Assembly (NCBI GenBank): GCA_963682025.1
Contig: OY821519.1
Location: 110,487,764-110,551,763 of the forward strand
Reading direction: 5' to 3'
Length of the DNA: 64,000 nt
DNA from: Cordilura impudica
Lineage: Eukaryota > Arthropoda > Insecta > Diptera > Scathophagidae
Part shown: positions 33,693-44,759 of the stretch, one piece after another
How the letters are laid out: every line of letters starts with the position of its first letter
How positions within the stretch are numbered: position 1 is the stretch's first letter
Position numbers and translations under genes: made by a program
The notes under the pieces: generated by a model
Told to the model about the DNA's origin: nothing
Database searches by the model: none
The model's input: only the letters and a program-made list of their open reading frames with translations

Positions 33693-33884
33693 TTTTATAA
33701 TAATTGAAAGAAAACAAAATTGGCAAATTTTGAATTTTGTAAAAATTACCAATGTATTGCGACCTACTTTATTTAAGTACCACTTTTTTATTCAGTATAT
33801 GTTGGAAAATTATTCCAAAATAATATTATTTGTAATATCGATGGCTTAGTTTGGAAAGAAGTAACTCAAGCCATAGGACAAACG

Positions 33885-34076
33885 CTATTGAAATTGGTGA
33901 AAATGGGTGCATGTTTAGACCTTATCCTCATTCAAATGACCCTTATGATATCGACTTAACTTGCCATAAGATCCAAATTACCAAATAGATCTCAGTCGAA
34001 TTGGGTTTGTGTATGTTTATTACATCCATTAATCCGTAGACCAAAAATAAACCCTATAGGACAATTCACTTAAACA
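33885..34076 (-). repeat. 0.8-kb repeat, internal fragment
   Basis: Matches the middle of copies a and d (CGCTATTGAAATTGGTGAAAA, CATAAGATCCAAATTA, TTTATTACATCCATTAATC) in reverse orientation. It ends just before copy e begins in the forward orientation. Confidence 0.7.
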
Positions 34077-34088
34077 TATCTAAAACAA

Positions 34089-34857
34089 AACAAGTAAGAA
34101 AATTATAGTCGGTCTAGACCGACTATACGATACCCTATACCATGCATTTAGAAACCCTATCTCTTAGGCCCAACTAACTGGACATTGAAAATAAGCAAAA
34201 ACCAAATTTCATTGGGATTTTTATTAATTTTTTTGGCTGCAGATATGAAAAAGTTCATATCGGATGCTATATCTATAAAGGCACTAGGTCCAAAAATGGA
34301 CCGATCCTGATCATGTTTGGTAAAGTCTATTGTATTTTGCAAAAATATATACAAACAAAATTTGAGAAGAATCAGTGCAATATTTTTGTTTTTTAATAGA
34401 TTTAAGTGAAGATCGGGAAGCAGCTCTATATGGGGTCAAAGGGACCATTTTTGGATTACTCATTAGTGGATGTAATGAATGCATACAAACCCAATTTGAG
34501 GAAGATCTATATGACAATTTGGATGTTATGGCAATTTATGTCGATTTCATATGGGTAATTTGTATGGGGGCTAGGTCTGAACATGGACCGATTCTCACCA
34601 ATTTCAATAGCGTTCATCCCATGGCCGACAAAAGCTTATATACCAAATTTCATCAAAATATATTCATATTTGCGACCTGCAGTTTGATTACAAGCTTTAC
34701 ATGGACACACAGACGGACGGACATTGTTAAATCAACTCAGAAAGTGATTCTGATTCGATCGGTATAATTAAAGATGGTTCTAGGTCAAATATTTTTGGTT
34801 GTTACAAACAGCAGCACAAAGTCATTATACCCAAACCACATAGTGGTATAGGGTATA
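34089..34857 (+). repeat. 0.8-kb palindrome-ended repeat, copy e
   Basis: Complete copy with the perfect start palindrome (TAGTCGGTCTAGACCGACTA), the hairpin GATATGAAAAAGTTCATATC, only two ACGG units and the end CATAGTGGTATAGGGTATA. Confidence 0.9.
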
Positions 34858-35042
34858 AATATTGCACAGATTTTTCTCGGTTTGTATATGTTATTGCAAA
34901 ATATAAGTGACTTAACAATAAATGTTCAGGATTGGTCCAATTTTCAACGTAGATTTGGTTTATGATTTTTTTTCTAAGACCAATTCTTTAAGCGCATGGT
35001 ATAGGGTATCGGTCTAGATCAACTATCATTTTCTTTCTTGTT
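34858..35042 (-). repeat. 0.8-kb repeat, 5'-end fragment in reverse
   Basis: GCGCATGGTATAGGGTATCGGTCTAGATCAACTATCATTT and its TTCTTTCTTGTTTT end match the inverted 5' end of the family, directly behind copy e. Confidence 0.6.
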
Positions 35043-35099
35043 TTCTTAAGAACATGTACTTTCAAAGGAAAATTTACCAGTTGAAAAGTATCAGTTTTC

Positions 35100-36537
35100 G
35101 CATTTTTTGGCCGTTTTTAACCCCCCCCCCCCCCAAGGGATCGAATTAAAACAAAGTTTATTCTTCTCCGATGTATGTGTCTCTGGAGGAATCTATATAT
35201 CAAATTTCATATTCCCAAATTACTTTGTAAAGAGGATACAAAAAGGTACACTTTCACACTTCCGTTTTTGCCCAATCCCCCCCCCTTTGATGTTTCTGTC
35301 TTTTGTGGAATCCACAAACTATATTTTATATTTTTTTTGTTTGTTTAGAAGATACCAGATATATAATTTTTACCTCTCTGGCCGTTTTTCTTCCCCCACA
35401 CGTTAGAATCACCGATAAATCCAGCCTTGACTGATGCCCATGCATTCAGTGGAGTCTGTATACCAAAATTCATAAATGTAGACTAATATGTTAAGAATTT
35501 CCAAAAGTTTTCCTCTCATCGCGTGTTTCTATCTCCAGTGGAATTCACGAACCTCATTCTATATTCGGTTGTTTAGAAGATACCAAATGTACATTTATTA
35601 GAATTACCAATTACTTCATCCCTAACTGATGCCCATGTATTCGGTGGAGTCTGTATGATAAAATTCATGTATACAGATTAATATATTAAGAAGATACAAA
35701 AAGGTAACATTTCCTCTTTTTTGACCGTTTTTACCCCCCTTAAAATCCGAATTCCAAAAGTTTTCATCGCATCTGAAGTCTCTAGTAGAATCCTTATACT
35801 GTACTTCATATTCCTAGATTCATTTGTTTAGAAGATACCAAATGTAACTTTTTTCCTTTTATTTTTCCCTTTTTAGCTCCTTAAAATGCGAATATTTAAG
35901 AATCCGTATTTCGGTTCGAATCTGCCTCTCAAAAGGACCCCGAATTCCAAATCTCATATTCCTGGGACCATTTTTAAAAATATTCCCTTTTGGGACGCCT
36001 TTACCCCTTTTTACCCCCTTAAAGTGCGAATTTCTAAAAATTTATATCTTGGTTCGAGTGTACGTCCTGAAAGGAACCTACATTCCAAATTTCATATTCC
36101 TGGGACCATGTTTAAAAATGTCCCTTTTTGTGCCGTTTTTTATCAATTTTTACCCCCTTAAAATTCGAATTTCCAAAAATGCATATTTTGGTTCAAGTCT
36201 GCATCGTAAAAGGAACCTACGTTCAAAATTTGATATTCCTGGGACCTTTTTTAAAGATTTTTTTTAAATGTCCCTTTTTGGACCGTTTTTACCCCAATTT
36301 ACCCCTAAAAATGCGAATTTCCAAAAATCCTTATTCTTGTTCGAATCTGTGTCCTAAAAGGAACCTACGTTCCAATTTTCATACTCCTATGATTTTTTTT
36401 TAAAGATTTTTTAAAAATGCCATTTTTCGCCCAAAAAATTCGAATTTCCAAAAATGCCGTCTTAGTGGATCTGTAAAAGGAACTTACATGCCAAATTTTA
36501 AGTTTCTATGTTCAGCGGTTTGGGCTGGGCGATGATG
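35100..36537. repeat. Degenerate tandem array, about 140-bp unit
   Basis: From 35880 the motif TGCGAATTTCCAAAAAT recurs at about 35889, 36026, 36165, 36313 and 36440 (spacing 127-148). Each unit also has AAAAGGAACCTAC, TTCATATTCCTGGGACC and TTTACCCCCTT. From 35100 to 35870 a related but longer unit repeats GTGGAATCC...CATATTC and AGAAGATACCAAATGTA. Overlapping open frames here are by-products of the periodicity. A C-run of 15 stands at 35121. The array ends GGCTGGGCGATGATGAATGA. Confidence 0.7.
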
Positions 36538-36740
36538 AATGAGTCAGTTTTTAAACTTCTGCTTAAAATTTCATATTATGATGTTGGTAATCATAGTTTT
36601 AATCAAATGGTCGTTTTATTTTTTTTTAAATGTGATATTGTGACTGGCTAAGAGCTTTAATGAAAGCCAATCTTAAAAATTGCTTTATTAAAATCGTTTT
36701 TATTTTTATGATTTTATTAAATGTGATGAATTTTAATTAA
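36538..36740 (-). repeat. LINE B flank, continuous with 33113 in LINE A
   Basis: TTTTTAAACTTCTGCTTAAA through GGTAATCATAGTTTTAATCA and AATGAAAGCCAATCTTAAAA matches 23050-23945 of LINE A with the 0.8-kb repeat removed. Confidence 0.75.
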
Positions 36741-37396
36741 GTATTATTTTGAAAAAATTTTATGATCTTACTATGCAAAATTCGCATCCTGCAATAACTG
36801 ACATAAATTGAATATTTATATAACAAAAATATTTTAATCTCACAACATAAAATATTATCAATTGTTCTAGCATTGCATATTAATTAAACTTATCAAAACC
36901 AATTATTGAATATTTCAATTCATTTGGTCATTACCAGACATAGTTTTTTGGTTTTTGTCATTTTAATACACACAACAAATATTTACAGAGGATTTAAAGG
37001 ATTTGCAATGTTTTTTCACCATATACCCTACACTTTTCAGAATCAGCATGGAAGTTACTAATTCGTGTCTCGCTGTTGTTTATGTGCGTTTTACACTCGA
37101 TTACACTTGATTATTTTTGGATAGAAAAACTGAACAAAAAATAATTTCAGAGCCGAAAAACTTTGCCTATAAATAGGTCTCCATATAAACTCATTGTGTC
37201 CTCTTTAAACCGTAAAAGACTATAGGATTTCACTTAAGGAGAAAGTGGAAAATGAGGAGCTGCAATCAATCAATTGCGAAACATGGTGCACAAAAGAAAA
37301 ACGAACAATTTCTCATTATATGGACATTAGACTGGCCATAGCGTTATATAGAAAAATTGAAAAATGTTAAATCCAAAAGTTTTCGCACCGAAAAAT
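36741..37396. other. AT-rich noncoding stretch, nothing recognised
   Basis: No coding sense or inverted repeat was found before the TIR that begins near 37397. Confidence 0.45.
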
Positions 37397-40300
37397 ATGA
37401 GGTTGGGGATAACAATAATTATGCATATATAATTTTTTTTTTTTTTTAGTTCCGAGTACCTCCGGGATGAGCCCAAAGTTTTATTATATTACCCATTGAT
37501 CACCCTTTCTAAAAATTTTGTGCTATTAGCGACAACAAGGCAAAGTGACCGAACGGTGTATTGATGTTTTTTGAAATTAAATTTTGTGAATAAAAAAAAC
37601 ATTAAACTTGATACTTCTGTTGCTTTACTGCGTAAATACAGGGTCAATACGATCTTCGGATTAAATGCGTTGTTGTTAATCATTAAGAAGTTTTAATATT
37701 TTATGTATACTAAATTAGTGAAAATTTCGCAGTTTTAAATTAAAAGTGATATGAGAAACAAGTGGGCAGTGAATAATAAGTTAAAACAAATTAAATAAAA
37801 TAAAACAATAAACAGTTATGATGGCAAGCTCATCTAAGAAACTGCGATCCGATAAGGATATATTTTTGGTGGGAAAATGCGTAAGTGAATTGAAAGGCGC
37901 AAAGTTGCCTAATATGAAGCAAGTTCTTCAATTATTTTTTTATAAAACCCGAGTGCGAAAACACTCTGTGAAGGCAAGCATAACAAATACAATACATTCT
38001 ACTCCTGAATTTTGGCAAAAGGCAAATATTCCAACAATGACCGAAATCAATTGCGTGAAAAAATTTAACTTACTTTATGCCGAATGGAAAAATTTGTCCA
38101 AGAACTTATTTGGCAAATATGAAAAATATAGAAACGATGAGAAAGAATTCTGTGAAAAGATCGAAAATTATATATTTGATATCGCAAAGATTGCTTCTGT
38201 TGCAAAGAGAAAGCTGTCACGAAAACACGAACGCAAAGCGAAGCTACTGGAAGAAGCAGAAAAGCGCGAGCGAAAATATCAAGAAGAGTCATAAGAAGTT
38301 CAATGTATTGGTCAATATAAAGTCCTTTTTATTGTTATTTTTAATTATTGCTTGTTTTTCAAAGATGAGGTTGCGTCTGATACAGATACCTCAGAAAGTA
38401 TTGTATACGAAGGTGTATAAATGGACAATTCAGCCTCGGAAGTTGATTTTCTGAAGGACCAACATCCAGGGAATCCAGGGATCTCGCGAAAAAATCCATT
38501 TCGTTGATGATCGAATGTTAGCAAACATGGATAAATGCCGCATCAATGATCGCGATGTAATGCATTTAACATCTGCTACAATTACAGTCGTCTAGCGGAA
38601 GTTGCAGGAAATGAAACCTGACTTGAACGACATAAAGGTGGGAGATTTCGTCTTTAACCGAACATCGTTTCAAACAATGCGAAAGGAATATCGCCGCAGG
38701 CAAGCGAAACATATCATAGATGAATTCAAGGTACATAAATAATAATTAAATATAAATAAATATCTTGAATGTAATTAACATAATATTTAATTTCAACATA
38801 GGTTTCTGAAGTATTTGTCTTGCATTGGGATGGTAAAATGCTTCCAGACATAAAAAGTTGATCGATTGGATCTCGTTATAAGCGCAGAGAACGAAGAAAA
38901 ACTCCTTGGCATTGCGAAACTTGAAGAATATTGTGGTGAAAATATTGCTGAAGGCATTGAAAAATTCCTAAGCAAATGGAAGATTGATAATTTAGTGCAA
39001 ATTGTGGCTTTTGACACAACATCTACAAACACTGGTATTGAAAAAGGCTCAGCATATTTGTTTGAAAGTAAATTGGGTCGCAATTTACTTTTTCTACCGT
39101 GTCGCCATCATAGCAGCGAATTGCTAATTAAAGCTATGTTTGAGTTAAATTTCGGAAACACATCAGCACCAGAAGTCACTCTCTAATCGTTTTTCAAAAA
39201 ACTGTAAAAATATGAATATCAATACTTTCAAGAGTGGAGTATTGGATGAAGCAGTGCAAAAAACTTAGGAGCATCCGAAATAGAAACGCACAAGAACTTT
39301 TGCCTTAAGGCGTTGAAATATCATTACGTACGAGCCGATTATAAGGTGTTGTTGCAACTTTCGTCATTTCTCTTGGTAAGGAAGTACCAAATTTTACGCA
39401 GTTGCGTTTGCCTGGCGCAACAACTCATGCAAGATTTATGTCCAAAGCTATATACTGCTACAAGATTTTTTTTGCTTCGCAAACAATTCAAGATGACATC
39501 CTCCGAACTGAAAGGCATTCGAAACATTTACATTTTCTTGACGCGTATTTATGTTTCATATTGGTTCGGATGGGTTAATGCTGTATCTGCACCGCGCCAA
39601 GATTTACAATTATTTAAAGACGCTATTTCATATTTCGATCTAAATGTTTCAAATGCCTTATTGTCAAAAATCAAAAACCATTTATGGTATTTATCCGAAG
39701 ATTCGGTTGGTCTTGGATTTTTCGATGAAATGATATCTATTGAAGTGAAGTGGAAAATGGTTGAAGCTCTTGGCAATCATGATGACGAAAATGACGAAGT
39801 TATTCCGAAAAGATTAAATTTAACGCTGGAACAAGTGAAATCGTTTGAAAATAAGGATGTAAGTTCTTTCGTCACTCCTCGCATTAAGCGTTTTTTCCAT
39901 CGTTTACAAATCGATATGACATTTTTTGAACTGGATCCATCAATTTGGAAGGATCAACAAGAATACTCCTCCGCAAAACGAATATGCCAACACTTAACCG
40001 TTGTAAATGACCCGGCAGAAAGAGCAATCTAACTAATAACAGATTTCAATCGGGCATTGACATACGACGAAGAGGATAAGCAGTATTTGTTCAAGTTGTG
40101 GAGCACTACAGAAAAAACGTTTCATCCCACAAAAAATCTTCATAAGTATAATATTATCAACAATAAAAACAAATTAAAAAATTCACCTATTTTTTCGAAC
40201 TTTGGTTTTAGGGTATTCCGGGCAAGTTTATCTGTAGTTTATCTGCAGACTATTGCAGCTCGTTGGAAAGGTAATTATTATTGTTATCGAAGAAATTCAG

Positions 40301-40464
40301 TTGGGAACATATAGTCAGATTTTGTTGTTATTCAAATATAAACAGGAACAAAAATAGTGATGAATGGTTAATGTAATAAAAGTTTGGGCTTAACCCGAAG
40401 GTACGCGGAACAAAAAAAAAAAAATTTTAAATATGCATAATTATTTTTATCCCCAACTTCACTG
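37397..40464 (+). mobile_element. hAT-like DNA transposon with long TIRs
   Basis: The right end inverted reads CAGTGAAGTTGGGGATAAAA, matching TGAGGTTGGGGATAACAAT at the left. The arms continue through ATTATGCATAT, a T-run, GTACCTCCGGGATGAGCCCA and TTTTATTATATTACCCATTG, about 110-120 bp in all. CGAAAAAT (37389-37396) and GGAAAAAT (40465-40472) look like an 8-bp target duplication with one mismatch. A CAGTG terminus and 8-bp duplication fit hAT. The left tip lacks two or so bases. Confidence 0.72.
37818..40150 (+). pseudogene. hAT-like transposase (aphid-type family), broken
   Basis: ATG 37818 opens a 158-codon piece: LPNMKQVLQLFFYKTRVRKH, FWQKANIPTMTEINCVKKF, EWKNLSKNLFGK and a charged C-terminal helix. 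After a break: HFVDDRMLANMDKCRINDRD, FNRTSFQTMRKEYRRRQA, VFVLHWDGKMLPDI (likely first D), VAFDTTSTNTGIEKGSAYLF (second D), LPCRHHSSELLIKAMFEL, PGATTHARFMSKAIYC, LWYLSEDSVGLGFFDEM, SSFVTPRIKRFFHRL and VVNDPAERAI followed by a premature stop at 40030. Family recognised from memory as a repeated arthropod protein; the DDE residues are inference. At least six lesions. Confidence 0.66.
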
Positions 40465-40472
40465 GGAAAAAT

Positions 40473-42164
40473 TGAAATTTTCAAAAAAATTTCCACTGTG
40501 GAAACTCTGTTGGACATTCAATCCTGATTAACATTAATTAGTAAAATATTCGAAAACATATTTATGCATAAGGGATATTCTATTTGTAGTCAACAAAGCA
40601 AATAACCATTTTCGGTTTTGTCCTCTTCTAATTAGAAAAAATTGGGCATGAATATTCCATCTGACTAAGTTAAGAAATATTAAAAATTTTGGACCACTAG
40701 CTATATCAGGAACTGATAGAGCTAGTGGTAATCTGGAATAATTGTGTTTATATTCAAATCTTGATAATTTACACTCTAATCAAGATCTTGATTTAAAGGT
40801 ACTGTGACGTTGTTTACTTTGGCCTAAATTTTATTTGCGAAAGGTTTAAGGTCATTATCTCATGATCGAAATTTTGTTTTGGAATATCTTACAAAGTGAT
40901 GTTTATAAAATTCTTAAATATTTTACGTTGTTGCTGTTTGTCGTCTTACACTTGTGTTAATTTTTTGAGTGAGATTTTATCGGTGCCTAATATATAAATA
41001 AAATAGCTAAATTAAGTTCATATTGTAGTATTTGGTTAAACATTTCCTGTTGCAACTTATAACACTAAAGTACTGAAAAATTAAGTTGTGATATAGATTT
41101 AACAACGTGCGCCATCCTTTCTATCGGTATACGAATATGGAATTACTTTTCACATGCATGATTTTTTATTTGACTTCGGCCTTTTCAATTCATTGGACTA
41201 CTGTTTGATCATGCAATGGTATGTTTTGGATCTCATGTGCATTCTCCGTTTTCCAAATGCGCTTGTTTTGCTTCTCACGAGATTTATGCAGGAAAGATAT
41301 CAGCACTTTCCAATTTGTTAAAATTTTGTTCGTTGAAGATTGGAAAAAAATTTTTCCGAAAGTCAGCTGCATTTATGGCTTAAGTTGCCCAATGAATGTC
41401 CTTGGTAAGACGGTTCTTAGTTCAGATTTTATTTATATTGACAATAAAATATTTTAATATATAAATATAATCATCATATAGGGTTAGATATAGTCATTAC
41501 TGTCTTGTATTTTTCTTTCTTGAATTTACATACTTTTTGTTGTTATTTGTTTCATGGTATTGTCTGCCTATTTTTCATCGTCAATTTTTTTTCTACAATG
41601 TTTGTGTTAATTTTTTGTCGCTAAATCTGTTGTTTTTTGTGGTTTAAGTTGGGTTTTATGTGTTTTTTTTAAAATAAAATTTTGCATAACTTTTGCATTG
41701 TAAAGGGGTTTGCCGAAAATTGAAGTACACAATTTATGTAAGGCTTTAAAAAGGTTTGAAGATATCTTTATCCTTAAATAAAAATAATTTCAAATGGAAT
41801 ATACATACACGTTGTTCAGTCAGTCATAGCTAGTATATCAAAGAAATATTAATATGGTCTTGATTTCTACAACAAGCAGATTAATTTAACATGGTTGGTT
41901 TTGGTTTTGAGTTTTAACCTTAAAAACTTGTTCAACTTTAAAAAATAATTTAACAAAAAAGTTAAAACCGATTTTTTTTTTGTTCGCGAGAATAGACAAT
42001 ATTTTCAGCATAGTTCCAAAAACAATATAAATGTTTACTTTAAAGCCTTTCTACAGTACAATAAATTTTTTTTCTTTCTTTCCCTTTAATAATAACAAAT
42101 TTTATAGCGTTAATATTCTCTTAAGAAAACGGAGTAAGATCCCCATATATCCATGATTTGTTGT
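40473..42164. other. Noncoding, no element recognised
   Basis: Two opposite-strand open frames of 60-78 codons overlap at 41190-41457 without any motif I know. No inverted or direct repeats were spotted. A possible duplicated phrase ATCAGGAACTGATAGAGCTAGTGG at 40705 is not explained. Confidence 0.4.
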
Positions 42165-44194
42165 CAGAGTTGCCAACACAAAATATTTTGAAAATTCAGA
42201 AAAATTACATGATTAAAATTGTTTATTATGCTATACAACAAGCAAAAATTCTTTTGATAACCACAATATTTTTTTTACCCGCTGTACTTACCAACTGCAA
42301 AAAATCATCATTATTTCAAATTCTATGGTAACCTTTTTTTAAATTTTTTTCTCTCAAATTTAAGATTTTTGAAGAGGCTGCTTCATACATCTTGTCGTAA
42401 CTTTGGAACGTCGTATTCCATTTTGTTATACGTCAATAAACTTTAAGTCTTCCTAACAGAATTTTTTGATATAGCCATTAGTTTTGGAATTAATGAGGCA
42501 CAAGTGGAAAAAAATTAGTTTTTTTTCGAAAATTTATAAAACTTTTGAATTAAAAAAATTCATAAAAAATTCATAACACTTTCAGGACCGGATATATTAG
42601 GACTTTCAGCTACGCTTTAAGGTTATTAGAAAAATATATTTTTAGTTATACTTCGGTCGACTTTTTTTAAACTCTTTCTTTTAACTCATACTCTCTGTCT
42701 GTCTGTCTGTATGTCGTGGGTCAACCCCATTTCCCCTTATCCAATTGATCTGAAACTTGGCCCATAGTCTTGGTGTGACTATAGATTAGTTTTGGGGTAG
42801 TTACACACAGTCACGTATAGTCACGCACAGTCAAGGAGTGATCTGAATGTCATTTCCCCTCATCCGATCGATCTGAAATTTGGTCCAAACACTTGCTGTG
42901 AATAAAAGATTAACTTTGACATAGTCACGCACAGTCACGCATAGTCTAACACAGCCTTGGAGTGATTTAAACCCCATTTTCCCTCATCCAGTCAATATAG
43001 TACATAGACTTGTTGTCACCCAAAGTCATGCACAGTCACAGAAAGATTCAAAACCCATATGCATAAGGAAAGAAAGAGTTTTAATAAAAACTTTGTTTTA
43101 TGGGTTAGATTATTCAATTTTCATAACAGGACGGATAAATAGTAGTAGAATAATTAGCGGGTTATTTTGCCAAACAAAAAAAATTGAGCAAAGTAGAAAT
43201 AAGAACATAATTTTCTAGAAAACTTAAAACTGTAGGCAAAATCCCTAAAACATCCGGTCCAGAAAAGGTTAAGAGGTCAAATTATACATGGAAATAAAGC
43301 TAGTGGACCCAGCTTTCATTAAGATGTTGTAAATATCAACGTTGTATATATAATTTTAAGACATAATGATACATTTTCAAAGAAAAAAAAAAAAACAAAT
43401 AAATGGAAAAACTTCAATATATTCATTAACCGATTTCGAGTTTGAAATATCATACAAGAGGCACTCAAGTAGGCTTTCCAATGATATACGTTTTGCTGAA
43501 ATCCAATAATAAATAACAAAGTTATATACAAATCAATATCAAAAATTTGGAGGTCCATATCGCAGGAAAAATGGGCTGCCGACAAAAAAAAATGTTTCTA
43601 AATCACCACGAACACCCTAAGCCCTCCAAAAAAATTAAAAGAAATCGGGTTGCAGCCCCTAAGCTAGACTATTTGCCAAACTAGGTACTTTCACTTTATC
43701 GGAAGTAAAACACGAAATTATCCATGGATTTTCATAAAACGAAATTTGTTTTAAGATTCAGTAAGCATTTGGTGCTTTCTATTTTTTATGAGTTTCTTGA
43801 ACTCAAAAATTTTATAATTAAAAAAAAAAACAAATCTTTTTCCACTTGTGCCTCAATACTACCAAAACAATTGGCTATACCAAAAAATGTTGTTGAGAAG
43901 ACTTAAAGCTGGCGTAATTTTAAGGTTTTTTTTACATACTGCATAACAAAATCGAATACGTCGTTCCAAAGCTACGACAAGATGTATGGAGCAGCCTCTT
44001 CAAAAATCTTAAATTATGTAAAAAAATTTAAAAAAAAACCTTACCATAGCATTTGGAATAATGATGATTTTTCCAGTTAGGTGATTATAGATGATCAAAA
44101 AAATATAGTGGTTATTTAAGGAAAAAAATTTTTTCCATTTGTTTTCTTGACGATATACAATTTGCTTCTGATAGTGCCCATGGTTGCCACCCTG
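42165..44194. mobile_element. Foldback (long inverted repeat) element
   Basis: Left arm about 42165-42600 and right arm about 43775-44194 are inverted copies: for example GAGGCTGCTTCATACATCTT and its partner AAGATGTATGGAGCAGCCTC, and ATGAGGCACAAGTGGAAAAA against TTTTTCCACTTGTGCCTCAA. The tips CAGAGTTGCCAAC and GGTTGCCACCCTG resemble hAT ends. The spacer has a short degenerate repeat of AGTCACGCACAGTCA (42800-43040) after a (CTGT)n run. No protein is encoded; no target duplication is clear. Confidence 0.68.
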
Positions 44195-44759
44195 AATTAG
44201 GTAAAGTATGTTGTGTATCATTCGAAAGCTTATTAAAAGATGCGTTATCTGATGATCTGGAAATTCTAAACATCAAAAAATAATTTTATATGGAAAAGCA
44301 TGTCTCAAAGAAATGAAGTTCCCAAATTTTTATATACGTAACCTGGTCGATGAAGAGGAGGCTTAACATTTTCATTTTTACCTGTTTTCTCCATAAATTG
44401 TTTTCACACGCAGGCCCCTTTCCATAGATTAGGTCACATATTAGTACTGTTCTTGAAAATTTTGACCCATAAAAGCCATGTTGAAACACAAAGTTCTCAA
44501 TTGGAATAAATTCGAAAAATCTAAATTTAAAAATTTAATATCAAAACTTGGTGTAATACGTTAATATCTTAATTTGATTAAAAAAAATGAACACAACTCT
44601 ACAAAACCCATAAAAATTCCAATATTTTTTTGAATAAATCTAATATGCGCCTCCGAGTAACCTTTCACATGACGGGAAGAAGTTTAAAATTTTTTTTTTT
44701 AGAAACGTTCTCGTTCATTAAAGGTTATTGCTAAAACCCTAATATACATTGAGTAAGAG

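Larger units (their letters stand above)
33114..36537. other. 3.4-kb block inserted in LINE B relative to LINE A
   Basis: LINE A runs continuously from TGCATACATGTATTTAA (23008) to GTTTTTAAACCTCTG (23060). In B the same flanks are 3.4 kb apart. The left junction is AA|CTAGCAGTATACC (a minus-strand CTAG end before T), as for a Helitron 3' end; the right junction is GATGATGAATGAGTCA. The block contains a Tc1-like fragment, two or three pieces of the 0.8-kb repeat and a tandem array, so it may be one insertion that later collected others, or several events. Confidence 0.5.

Noticed and set aside
34375..34767. 130-codon open frame with MGARSEHGPILTNFNSVHP-type sequence, repeated at 6.1, 17.0, 23.3 and 49.8 kb
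   Set aside because: It follows the 0.8-kb repeat in every copy but on whichever strand the repeat lies, with differing frame lengths and stops. The base sequence, including hairpins, is conserved as well as the translation, so there is no sign of protein-level selection.
35886..36403. Overlapping 72-91-codon frames in the tandem array
   Set aside because: The unit length lets frames stay open by chance; peptides repeat with the DNA period and have no domain.
35100..36537. Possible CRISPR-like array from regular repeats
   Set aside because: Units are degenerate and about 140 bp with no short identical repeats or unique spacers; the sequence is eukaryotic.
41190..41457. Opposite-strand frames with modest complexity
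   Set aside because: No motif, no repeat copy elsewhere in the window and no support for one strand over the other.
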